From positions 1 to 38,486 of IMG/VR virus record IMGVR_UViG_3300035698_003100: a stretch of 38,486 bases of DNA, one strand, 5' to 3'. Below, piece after piece: positions 24,182 to 32,600 of this stretch (position 1 is the first letter of the stretch; the number at the start of each line of letters is the position of its first letter). A program made the translations under genes and the position numbers. The notes under the pieces were generated by a model. It saw only the letters and a list, made by a program, of their open reading frames with translations. It did no database searches and had not been told where the DNA came from. This DNA comes from a virus.

Positions 24182-26268
24182 GGGGCTATTCGTACACTTT
24201 CACAAATAACTTTACAGGACAAACCTTTAGCATAGGTTTAGACGAGGTAGGTAATGAAGTATGTCAGTCTTATAATGGATTGCTTTTACAAGAGTATCCT
24301 GTATTTGAAGCAGAGATTAGAAATGAAGAGCAAGACAGAGCTGGTCAGCATGGTATTTGGGACTTTTTTAGTTTTTATGGAAAAAGAAATGTTACTCTAT
24401 CAGGAGTTATTTTAGCGAGTAGTTGGTCAAACTTAGTTCATTTACAAAACTTAGTTAAAGAGACACTATCATTACCAGCACAGCCTATACAGGGGACTAA
24501 TGATGGTTATGTAAATTTAAAATGGACAGATGCTCAAGGAATAGAATGGAATATGAATGTGAAACTTACTCAAGACCTTCAGTTTAGTCGTCCAAGTGGA
24601 AACCGATTAAGAAGTACATTTTTTATATCTCTAAAATCAGATAGCCCTTATATATTATCTACTACTGAATATTCAGAAGCTTACTATAGAGGATGGAGAC
24701 AAGGGTCTATGCCTTTACCAGCTTATTTACCAGCATATGTAAATACAGTTTATAATGAAGTAGTTAATATTTACCAAGCGGGTACTGGAGATTCTCCTGG
24801 AACATATAGAGTATATGGCCCAGCTACTAATCCAGTTTTAACAAAATTGACTGAAAATTTTGCAAGTGAAACGGTTATATCAGATTTTACTGATACTTGG
24901 ACTGGAGGTACTGTAGACACAGAGCATTCTTTAATTGGAGGACAAGCTCTAAAATTAACATCTATTGCTGGAGCGCAAGCTACTGCTACTATTACAAAAT
25001 CTTTAGACTTAACAGGTGGTGAATTTATTTCTGGATATTTTTATGTAGATGACCCAGAAAATTTTGCTTACGGAGAATATACTGTTGGAGAAAATTATAT
25101 AAAATTTATAGAAACAGATGGGGTAGATGAATTTGTTGCTGAATTATATTTAGGAAATAGAACTCCCAGGGTTGGGTGGAATTATTTTTACATGCGAAAG
25201 TCTGTATTTAATATTATAGGGACTCCTAGTTGGGGTGATATTTCAAAGATAGAATTGAGCATCAAAGCAAAAGGAACAACTGATTTGAATGTTACCTTTG
25301 ATGATTTTAGGAATAGAGATATTACATATAATGAGGTAAAATTAGAACTTACTACTACTTTGCTTGCAGGGGAGTATGTTGATTTTAATATTGCTACTGG
25401 AGCTATTACTAAAGAGGATGGTTCAGATTTATCCACATATTTGACTTCTGACAGCCAATGGTATTACGTGAGTCCAAAACAAAACTTATTCATATATGAA
25501 TCAGATGGAGTAAGTCCTTTATCTACGGGAGTATTACCTAGGGTATATGCTGACCCTGTATCAGAAACCGACTTAACGGGTTACTGGCATTTTGATGATG
25601 CGGATACTGTAACTGCTATTGATTATGTAGGAAGTAACAATGGAGCTATTACGGGAGCTAATCCAGCTCAAGGAGCAGATCAATCTGGTTTGCTATTTAA
25701 TGGTGCTAGTGGTGATGTTAAAGTAACTGATACGGCTATATTTCAAAATATATTTGATGGAGGCGGAAGTGTAAGTGGGTGGTTTAAACCTTTATCAGAT
25801 GGCGAGAATAATGAGGGGCATATTATAACAAAAGGAGAATGGTCAATTTATATTGAAGATGAAGCTGCTGGGTTCGTGAGATTGAAATTTAAAAAGACCT
25901 TTTCAGGAACAGACGGAGAGTGGAGAACTACTCGAACAATTCCTGTAGGGGAAGTAATTACATTTATTTTGACTTATAACGATAGTGCTGTAGGTAATAA
26001 CCCAATACTCTACTTAGGAGAGGAAGGAGCTGTTGAAGCTCTTGCAGAGGTTTCTACTCCTGTTGGGGTTAGAGTGTCTGATATTGGAAGTGACTTGTAT
26101 TTTGGGAATAATTCTGCCAATACTCGTACTTTTGATGGAATGATAGATGAATTGAGAACTTATTCATCTATTGTAACTGCGGCTTATGCAGTTGATTTAG
26201 CTGGGCAGGTTTCTCTTAATAAATATATAGATCAAGTTTCTATTACTTGGAATGACGCAATTTTATAA
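24178..26268 (+). CDS. Distal tail protein with LamG-like carbohydrate-binding domain
   Basis: A 696-residue protein. Residues 1-165 resemble the N-terminal belt of siphovirus distal tail (Dit) proteins: SYTFTNNFTGQTFSIGL, then EEQDRAGQHGIWDFFSFYGK and RSTFFISLKSDSPYIL. The middle part (about 215-430) is beta-rich. Residues about 465-680 form a LamG/concanavalin-like jelly roll (LTGYWHFDDADTVTAIDYVG, SVSGWFKPLSDG, RTFDGMIDELRTYS), the usual 'DELRiYs' ending. Insertion of a carbohydrate-binding module into Dit is known from other phages and suggests early contact with cell-surface glycans. It follows the tape measure gene once the HNH gene is discounted, the standard order, and its stop overlaps the next start by one base (TAATG). 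Confidence 0.8.
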   Translation: MRGYSYTFTNNFTGQTFSIGLDEVGNEVCQSYNGLLLQEYPVFEAEIRNEEQDRAGQHGIWDFFSFYGKRNVTLSGVILASSWSNLVHLQNLVKETLSLPAQPIQGTNDGYVNLKWTDAQGIEWNMNVKLTQDLQFSRPSGNRLRSTFFISLKSDSPYILSTTEYSEAYYRGWRQGSMPLPAYLPAYVNTVYNEVVNIYQAGTGDSPGTYRVYGPATNPVLTKLTENFASETVISDFTDTWTGGTVDTEHSLIGGQALKLTSIAGAQATATITKSLDLTGGEFISGYFYVDDPENFAYGEYTVGENYIKFIETDGVDEFVAELYLGNRTPRVGWNYFYMRKSVFNIIGTPSWGDISKIELSIKAKGTTDLNVTFDDFRNRDITYNEVKLELTTTLLAGEYVDFNIATGAITKEDGSDLSTYLTSDSQWYYVSPKQNLFIYESDGVSPLSTGVLPRVYADPVSETDLTGYWHFDDADTVTAIDYVGSNNGAITGANPAQGADQSGLLFNGASGDVKVTDTAIFQNIFDGGGSVSGWFKPLSDGENNEGHIITKGEWSIYIEDEAAGFVRLKFKKTFSGTDGEWRTTRTIPVGEVITFILTYNDSAVGNNPILYLGEEGAVEALAEVSTPVGVRVSDIGSDLYFGNNSANTRTFDGMIDELRTYSSIVTAAYAVDLAGQVSLNKYIDQVSITWNDAIL

Positions 26269-27347
26269 TGTATACAATTACTATATACAATAAGGATTTC
26301 TCTACTGCACACACTACTCTTTTTCATGGGCCTGATTTTTCTAATTTGCAGTATGATCTTCAATTAATGAAGCCAGGAGGGTTACAATTTAGAGTGCAGT
26401 TAAGAAACGCTAAAGCTACTCCAGATAATTTTCAGCTTTTTAATAAAGTAATTCTTAGTGAGGATGGGACTGATTTGATGATAACTTATATAGAGAATTT
26501 ATCTATGGATACTAATACTATGGATATTACTTGTACTGGTATTCTAGGACTCTTTAAAAAGCGACTATATTCTGCTAATTTAGCAGGAGATTCTGCAACA
26601 GCTTTTGAGGCTATTTTAACAGCTACAAACGCAATAGATGATACTGGAATAACATTTGGAACGTCTGATGTTGTGGATACTATTACAGATGTTAAATTTA
26701 ATAGAAGTACTATTCTCGCTGCTTGGTCAAAACTTGCTAATTTAGCGGGTTCAGAATTTATTATAAATGGGGATAAAACTTTAGATTTTTTACAAGAGAT
26801 AGGTACAGACCAAAGTGCTTCTGTTGTTTTGAGATATAGAGTGACTCAGATTAATATGGCTACGCTTAATGAATTTTCAGTAGATGTTGAAGGGAAGGAT
26901 ATGACTAACAAAGTAGTAGGATTAGGTTCAGGAGGTATAACAGACGTACAACAAAGTGCGGCTAGTATAACTAAATATGGAGTATTAGAATCTTCAAAAA
27001 GTTTAATTCAAACAGATGATGCTACTGATTTAGCTACTGAAACTGCTAATTTTGTGGCTAATCATAAAGAAGAATTTTATGCTCCAAGTATTGTAGTAAA
27101 CACTAGTAAAATTGATGCGAGTATTTTAGGAATAGGAGATACAGTTACAGTCGATTTAAATAATGGATTTATAGAAGTTAATGGAGCTTATAGAATTATT
27201 AAAAAAATGGTATCTGTCTCTAACAATTTAACAGAAGAAGTAAACTTAGAACTCATGGCCGTAGGGATAAATGTATTGCCTAATACACCCTTTGAAGATA
27301 TAGTTAGTATCGAAGATAGAGTTAGTTTATTAGAATCTGAATTATAA
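26268..27347 (+). CDS. Baseplate hub / tail-associated protein
   Basis: A 359-residue protein following Dit, in the place of the tail-associated (Tal) or hub protein. The N-terminus (YTITIYNKDFSTAHTTLFHG, then LQYDLQLMKPGGLQFRVQL) and the later LADNTMDIT-like and TILAAWSKLANLAGSEF parts fit the gp27-like hub fold of siphoviruses. It ends with a short coiled coil (VSIEDRVSLLESEL) that may contact the next protein. No lysin domain is attached. Confidence 0.7.
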   Translation: MYTITIYNKDFSTAHTTLFHGPDFSNLQYDLQLMKPGGLQFRVQLRNAKATPDNFQLFNKVILSEDGTDLMITYIENLSMDTNTMDITCTGILGLFKKRLYSANLAGDSATAFEAILTATNAIDDTGITFGTSDVVDTITDVKFNRSTILAAWSKLANLAGSEFIINGDKTLDFLQEIGTDQSASVVLRYRVTQINMATLNEFSVDVEGKDMTNKVVGLGSGGITDVQQSAASITKYGVLESSKSLIQTDDATDLATETANFVANHKEEFYAPSIVVNTSKIDASILGIGDTVTVDLNNGFIEVNGAYRIIKKMVSVSNNLTEEVNLELMAVGINVLPNTPFEDIVSIEDRVSLLESEL

Positions 27348-27378
27348 TATAGTATAGTTAATTTAACAGAAATCAATT

Positions 27379-30300
27379 ATGTCAATTACATCATATTTAT
27401 TAAATGGAAATGAGGCTAACAACAGTGCTAAAGAGGTTGGAGGCGGTTTTCAATTAATGGCTTCAGAAGGTGTTTTAAACACTTCGGGAACTAATCAAGA
27501 TTTTGAAGTAACGGAAAGTGCAGTACCAGCAATGACTGTAGCAGTCGCAGATGGAGCGGTTCACGTACAGTATACGAAAGACGCAGAAACTTGGAAAGTT
27601 ATTAATATCAGTGATGCAGTAGCTACTTTAAATATAACTGCTAATACTTCGGGTTCTAATAGGATAGACGCTGTTATTATTCACATGCTTCAAGATGCTC
27701 CTGATAATTTAAAGGATAACGTGGGAGAATTAGTAGTTATTCCTGGTTCAGGTATAACCGCTTTATTAGATGCGGATATTGATAATGCTATTGGAGATGC
27801 GAATTGGTATAGACTAGCTGATGTAACAGTTGCAAATGGAGCGGTTACTATATTAGATGCTAGTATAACTGATACGAGAGCTGGAATTGCTTTAGAAGGA
27901 ATGGTAGACACGACAAACGATCAAACGGTTGGAGGAGTAAAAACATTTTCTTCTTTCCCTGTTACTCCTAGTACAGCCCCTACAACTAATTATCAGGCGG
28001 CAAATAAAAAATATGTTGATGATAATGTAGGTTCTGCTCCTGTGCAGGTTACATATACTGCTGAGGAAGCAATGGATATAGGTAAACCTGTTTCAGCTTC
28101 AAGTATTGCTGGACAGGCTTTAAATATGGTTAAAAATTCTTTAAATAATCCAGGAACAGTCGGAACTGTATCTGCAAATAATTGCGGTTTTACAGATGCT
28201 TGTAATATAGACGATAATGTTGCGGCAGTTATTTATACTAATAATACAGACAATAAAGTATATCTAGCAGGTGTTTCAGTAGACCCATATAAAGAGCCTA
28301 CTATGGGAACCCCTGTAGAGGTACAAAGTGTTACAGCTAATCTCCTTAGAATATGTAAGGTTGGTACTAATAAAGTTGCGGTAATTTATCTTAGAAATGC
28401 TAACGCCACTTTATACTCAAGAATTGCTACCTTTGTAGGAACAGTTCCTACTCTTGGTGCGGAGTTAATCGTAAGTGCAATAGGAGGAATGGATACTGCT
28501 TACCATTATGCGGCAGATATTACGGCAATAGGTACAGACAGAATTGTGGTAGCTTGGAGAGATAATAATTTGGCAGATGCAGGAAGTATAGTAGCTTCTA
28601 CATTAACTGGAACAACTATTGACGCGTATAGTGTTGTGCAAACTTTTGAAGCGGGTACTGTAAAATATGTATCTCTTTCAAAAAATAGTGCAACTGCTGG
28701 GGTAGTGTTTTATCAAGATGGAGGAGATTCTAATCATGGTAAAGGACATGCTTTTTCAATAGCAGGAACAGTTATTACATTAAATGGAACTCCTGTAGAT
28801 TTTGAAACTAATGGAACTTGTCAATATATAGATTCTTCTTATATTGAGGATAATAATATTTTATTGACTTGGAATTATCTTACAGACGTTTTTGGAGCAA
28901 TAGCTTCACTTTCAGGTTTGACTATTAGTTATGGAGCAGTGACTACTATTTATGATAGTGCTTCTACTCCTGCAAAGACTGTGAATGTGGTTATAGATAC
29001 TACACATGCCTTTTTAGTCACTGAAGATGGTGGAACTAATAGTGGGCATTTATTTGATTTAACTTTAGATACTGCGGCTAATACAGTTACTAATGATGAT
29101 AGATTAATTTATAACACTTTAAATAGTGGAGGTAATATTGAATATCCGTCTATAGCTAAATTAGGAGATCGTTCTCAGTTTATAGCTTTTTTCCAAGATG
29201 AGGATGATACTAATAAATTGAAGTGTGAGGCTTATCAGGTTTATGATAATTCTGACTCTTTAATTGGTTTTGCTTCCTCTACAGTAGTAGCTACTGATCC
29301 AATTGCTGTTAGAAGCAAAGGTGAAATGGATAATCAAACTGTCACATTAACCCCTGGTCTATCTGTATACGTACAAGGAGGCGGTGAGATGGGACACGCT
29401 GAAACAGATATTAGAGTAGGTGTAGCAAATGCTACTGATACTATTGATTTAGATATAGATAGAAAATTTTTAAACTTAGGTGTAGGTGATGGTTCAGATG
29501 GGCCTTTAGTAATAGCATCAGGAACTACTTATCTAAATTTAGGACAAGTATATAATTTCAGCTCTATAAGTCTTTCTGGTGGAGCTACTTTAGCTTTTAC
29601 AGGAGATGAAGACGCTGCTTTAGTTAATTGTTTAGGGAATTGTACCTTAGCTGGAACTGTGGAACTTAGAAATTCAGTTACAGATCGTTTAGGTATTATA
29701 ACACAAAGATTTAATTTAACTACTGGTGATGGCTTTAGCTTTACTGCTTCAGAAGGAGGAGTTGGTGGAGTTGGTGCTTTTGGAGGAGGGGCTGGTGGAG
29801 ATGGTGATGCGGCTTCAGGTAGTCCTGGTACAGGAGGAGCTGGTGGAGCATTAAGTACTATTGGAGCAGACGGAGAAGGTGGAAACTCAACCGTTGGTGG
29901 AGGAGGAGGAGGCGGCGGAGGAGGAAACTTAGGAGTAGGTTCTGCTGGGTCAACTACTGCAAATGATAATGGAGGTAATGGGGGTACGCCTGGTAGTGGA
30001 AATGATGGCCCTGGAGGAGGGGGAGCTGGAGGAGCTATTAATAGTGGAAATGGGGGAACTGGTGCGGCGGGTGCAAGTACTGGGTCAGGAAATGGTTCTG
30101 GAGGGCAGGGAGGAGCAGGAGGAAATTCTGGTCCTGATGGAGGAAATGGAGGACTTGGTGGAACTGGGGGTAATAGTTCCGTTAATGCGCCCTCTATAGC
30201 TGGAGGACTTGCTGGAAAGGGAGGAGATGGATATGCTGCGGGTGGAGTTGGGGGTATAGGAGGAGGTGGAAATCCTGCTGCAACTGGTGGTGTTGGTGGA

Positions 30301-30798
30301 AGAGCGACTCACGGAACTGGTGGTACTGGTGGTGCTGGAGCTATAGGAGGAGCTGGACACGCAGGAGGGCAAGGAGGAGCTGGTGGAGATGGCCGAACTG
30401 GTGGAGTTGGAGGTATTGGCGGACTAGCCGCTTCACATATAGGGGGACAAGGAGGAACTGGTGGTAATGGATTGACAGGAGCAACTGCGTTTTTACTACA
30501 AGTAGGAGGAGATTTGAATGTGACTGGAGTTACTGTTAACGCTCAAGGTGGAGCTGGTGGTGCTGGTGGAAATGGGCCTGCCGCTAATGGTGCCGCAGGA
30601 GATGGAGGAGATGGAGGTAGAGGATCAGACGTGATTATGGTATGTGTAGGAACTTTAACTGGTGGTACTGGTGGGGTATATAACTCAGGAGGAGCTAGTG
30701 GAGCACCAGGTTTAGCGACTGGAACAGGAGCAGTTGGAGAACAAGGAGCGCAAGGAGAAGACGGAAAGATATACGTTAATAAATTAACAAACATGTAA
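27379..30798 (+). CDS. Tail-tip adhesin with large glycine-rich domain
   Basis: A 1139-residue receptor-binding candidate. The N-terminal domain (about 1-170: SYLLNGNEANNSAKEVGGGF, a VADGAVHVQYT strand, then RIDAVIIHMLQDAPDN) is typical of proteins that attach to the baseplate. A linker motif DQTVGGVKTFSSFP with YQAANKKYVDD marks the fiber shaft. A beta-propeller-like part spans about 240-640. Residues about 792-1124 are a glycine-rich domain of GGxGG repeats (GGAGGDG, GGTGGNG and the like), resembling the polyglycine-II sandwich of Salmonella phage S16 gp38-like adhesins, with less Gly-rich loops between. The end is EDGKIYVNKLTNM. Local GC content is raised and there is a run of GGA/GGC codons. 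The fold is inferred from composition. Confidence 0.75.
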   Translation: MSITSYLLNGNEANNSAKEVGGGFQLMASEGVLNTSGTNQDFEVTESAVPAMTVAVADGAVHVQYTKDAETWKVINISDAVATLNITANTSGSNRIDAVIIHMLQDAPDNLKDNVGELVVIPGSGITALLDADIDNAIGDANWYRLADVTVANGAVTILDASITDTRAGIALEGMVDTTNDQTVGGVKTFSSFPVTPSTAPTTNYQAANKKYVDDNVGSAPVQVTYTAEEAMDIGKPVSASSIAGQALNMVKNSLNNPGTVGTVSANNCGFTDACNIDDNVAAVIYTNNTDNKVYLAGVSVDPYKEPTMGTPVEVQSVTANLLRICKVGTNKVAVIYLRNANATLYSRIATFVGTVPTLGAELIVSAIGGMDTAYHYAADITAIGTDRIVVAWRDNNLADAGSIVASTLTGTTIDAYSVVQTFEAGTVKYVSLSKNSATAGVVFYQDGGDSNHGKGHAFSIAGTVITLNGTPVDFETNGTCQYIDSSYIEDNNILLTWNYLTDVFGAIASLSGLTISYGAVTTIYDSASTPAKTVNVVIDTTHAFLVTEDGGTNSGHLFDLTLDTAANTVTNDDRLIYNTLNSGGNIEYPSIAKLGDRSQFIAFFQDEDDTNKLKCEAYQVYDNSDSLIGFASSTVVATDPIAVRSKGEMDNQTVTLTPGLSVYVQGGGEMGHAETDIRVGVANATDTIDLDIDRKFLNLGVGDGSDGPLVIASGTTYLNLGQVYNFSSISLSGGATLAFTGDEDAALVNCLGNCTLAGTVELRNSVTDRLGIITQRFNLTTGDGFSFTASEGGVGGVGAFGGGAGGDGDAASGSPGTGGAGGALSTIGADGEGGNSTVGGGGGGGGGGNLGVGSAGSTTANDNGGNGGTPGSGNDGPGGGGAGGAINSGNGGTGAAGASTGSGNGSGGQGGAGGNSGPDGGNGGLGGTGGNSSVNAPSIAGGLAGKGGDGYAAGGVGGIGGGGNPAATGGVGGRATHGTGGTGGAGAIGGAGHAGGQGGAGGDGRTGGVGGIGGLAASHIGGQGGTGGNGLTGATAFLLQVGGDLNVTGVTVNAQGGAGGAGGNGPAANGAAGDGGDGGRGSDVIMVCVGTLTGGTGGVYNSGGASGAPGLATGTGAVGEQGAQGEDGKIYVNKLTNM

Positions 30799-30799
30799 T

Positions 30800-31036
30800 A
30801 TGGCTAAATCAGAATTGCATAGAAAAATATTTTATCACCCAGATACCCTTAAAATTATTGGGATGAGTGACGGAGATCAATCTTTGGCTAAATTCCCTTA
30901 TCTTGAAGTTGAGGCTCCATATCATGCTACAAATAATTTAAAAATAGGTAAAGATAAAGACGGAAAATTAAAAGTCGAACATAAACATAATAAGTTACAA
31001 ATTTCAGAAAAAGTAAAAGAGAAAAAAGTTAAATAA
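30800..31036 (+). CDS. Small charged protein after the adhesin
   Basis: A 78-residue lysine-rich protein beginning one base after the adhesin stop. It contains RKIFYHPDTLKIIGMSDGDQ and a Lys/Glu/His-rich tail. I do not recognise it. The position directly after a receptor-binding protein suggests an assembly helper or minor fiber part, as small genes after adhesins often are. Confidence 0.55.
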   Translation: MAKSELHRKIFYHPDTLKIIGMSDGDQSLAKFPYLEVEAPYHATNNLKIGKDKDGKLKVEHKHNKLQISEKVKEKKVK

Positions 31037-31054
31037 TTTTCTAACCCATTTTAT

Positions 31055-31381
31055 ATGGAGGAAACAGTAACAGATGTATTACCCGCAGTAATTCCTACGT
31101 TGGATATAGTAACTCCTCAGTTATTATTAACAATTTTAGGAGGTGCTGTAGTAACTATTCTAGGAGGTTTGCTGAAAGGTAAACTATCTAAGTTTAGCCC
31201 TAAATTGGTAATAACTGCTGTAGCAATAGTATTAGGAGTTTTGTATTATGTATTTAGTACATTCATTTCTTTGACTATACAGCAAGCAATCGTAGATTTT
31301 GCAGTAGGCTCACTAGCTTTCGCAGTATTGATTTATGAGTTTATTTATAAAACTTTATTTCCAAAAAAGAAAAAAAAGTAA
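31055..31381 (+). CDS. Holin candidate
   Basis: A 108-residue protein with three hydrophobic segments (about 22-42, 50-71 and 80-101: LLLTILGGAVVTILGGLL; LVITAVAIVLGVLYYVF; FAVGSLAFAVLIYEFIY) and a Lys-rich C-terminus. Size, topology and position at the end of the structural operon, ahead of a terminator, fit a phage holin. No endolysin is found next to it in this window, so the lysis enzyme would lie elsewhere. Confidence 0.6.
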   Translation: MEETVTDVLPAVIPTLDIVTPQLLLTILGGAVVTILGGLLKGKLSKFSPKLVITAVAIVLGVLYYVFSTFISLTIQQAIVDFAVGSLAFAVLIYEFIYKTLFPKKKKK

Positions 31382-31408
31382 ATGTACTTGCTATTGCCTT
31401 GAATGACT

Positions 31409-31445
31409 CGACCTAAAAAATTTTTAGGTTGGGTTTTTCTTTTTG
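31409..31445 (+). terminator. Intrinsic terminator ending the structural operon
   Basis: CGACCTAAAAA (31409-31419) pairs with TTTTTAGGTTG (31421-31431) with a one-base centre in the DNA (in RNA the last A-U pairs open to form the loop), followed by GGGTTTTTCTTTTT. The stem is the same as in the hairpin at 7031-7053. Confidence 0.8.
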
Positions 31446-31457
31446 CCATAGTATAAT
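31429..31457 (+). promoter_or_regulatory. Predicted promoter for the accessory region
   Basis: TTGGGT (31429-31434), a 17-base spacer and a perfect TATAAT (31452-31457). The -35 lies in the right arm of the terminator stem, so one operon ends where the next begins. Start point near 31464; start codon at 31487. Confidence 0.5.
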
Positions 31458-31486
31458 TAACTTAATACTCATTAACTAATATAACT

Positions 31487-32545
31487 ATGGCAAAAATAAT
31501 AACCTTATCAGATTTTTCTAATGTTGTTTATGGGCAATACCATGCGTACAATTTAAGATTTTTTAATGAACACTTTGGAGAAGACTATTGGACAATACCT
31601 GTTTCAGAGTTTCCGCATACTAAATTTTTAGAAAGTTTAGATGAGAAAGGAGTAGAAAATACTGATAGTTTTTATTATCAGTTTTTAAATAATGCTTTTG
31701 AGAGACCAGGTAGTTTACCAAATACTAAAAAGATAAAGCTTTTAAAACAAAAGAAATTTGTAGAATTCTTGGAAGAAATTAGAGCGAATCCTGATATGTT
31801 ATTAACATTAAAGAGAGATAACCATGCTTGCGGGTCTTATAGAAAAGACGGAAAGCTTGCTATATTACATGGAAACCATAGAGTAGCTATTGCTGCTTAT
31901 TTGGGTATACCTTTAAAAATAAAAGTGCAAGATGATTTTAAGAAAAATTTGAAAAGGTACTTTGATAGACACTTGGAAGTAAATCCTAAATTTTTTGATG
32001 GCTTAAAACAGCCTTATCAGAGTATATTCGACGGAGAAGAAGAAATAGCTGAAGGACGAAGACCAGATATTTTAGAGAGATTCAAGAAAATAAACTTAGA
32101 AGATATTAAAGGAAAGAGAGTTTTAGAGTTTGGCTGTAATGTAGGAGCTTCTTTATATTTAGCTTTAGAGAATGAAGCTACTTACGCTTTTGGAATAGAA
32201 ATGAATCCCTTAACTGTAAATATAGCTTTAAAATTAAATACTTATTTTGCCAAAAATATTAACTTTCTTAATGTTAATTTAAATAATGATTTTGAAATAA
32301 AGGAAAAATTTGATACTGTTTTTTGTTTATCTATTGCAGGATATGTTAAGGATTGGGATAGATTATCAAAATTTATTTTAGATACAGATTTAAAAGTTAT
32401 GTATTTTGAAGGGCATATAAATAAGAAAATAGTAGATTATGTAGACCTATTTAAGCATTTTTCTAAAATTGAATTCTTAGGATATAATAAAGATCAAAGA
32501 AAAACAGATACATACACAAGACCCTTTTTCAGATGTATAAGATAA
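31487..32545 (+). CDS. ParB-like domain fused to a SAM-dependent methyltransferase
   Basis: A 352-residue protein. Around residues 125-140, ILHGNHRVAIAAYLGIPL matches the DG-HR core of ParB/sulfiredoxin-like domains (here HGNHR). From about 205, a class I methyltransferase follows: VLEFGCNVGASLYLAL (SAM-binding loop), then YAFGIEMNP, then FDTVFCLSIAGYV. Such fusions occur in phage and cell-surface polysaccharide loci. The substrate is unknown; the neighbouring glycan genes suggest a sugar or small molecule. Confidence 0.7.
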   Translation: MAKIITLSDFSNVVYGQYHAYNLRFFNEHFGEDYWTIPVSEFPHTKFLESLDEKGVENTDSFYYQFLNNAFERPGSLPNTKKIKLLKQKKFVEFLEEIRANPDMLLTLKRDNHACGSYRKDGKLAILHGNHRVAIAAYLGIPLKIKVQDDFKKNLKRYFDRHLEVNPKFFDGLKQPYQSIFDGEEEIAEGRRPDILERFKKINLEDIKGKRVLEFGCNVGASLYLALENEATYAFGIEMNPLTVNIALKLNTYFAKNINFLNVNLNNDFEIKEKFDTVFCLSIAGYVKDWDRLSKFILDTDLKVMYFEGHINKKIVDYVDLFKHFSKIEFLGYNKDQRKTDTYTRPFFRCIR

Positions 32546-32547
32546 AC

Positions 32548-32576
32548 TTGAAAAAGTTAAAAAAGTTCGCTATATT
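32548..32576 (+). promoter_or_regulatory. Promoter of the TTGAAAAAG family
   Basis: TTGAAA (32548-32553), a 17-base spacer and TATATT (32571-32576). The -35 and spacer form a tandem repeat TTGAAAAAG-TTAAAAAAG, shared with 34.7 and 35.5 kb. It starts three bases after the preceding stop codon. Confidence 0.6.
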
Positions 32577-32600
32577 ATATTAGTAACATAAAAATTTATT

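Noticed and set aside
29963-30372. ORFs in other frames across the glycine-rich region, including a Ser/Thr-rich minus-strand frame
   Set aside because: They follow from the GGN repeat composition, where stops are rare in all frames.
29755-30750. CRISPR-like or tandem DNA repeat array
   Set aside because: The repeats are short, irregular and in frame, coding for Gly-rich protein; there are no spacers of constant length.
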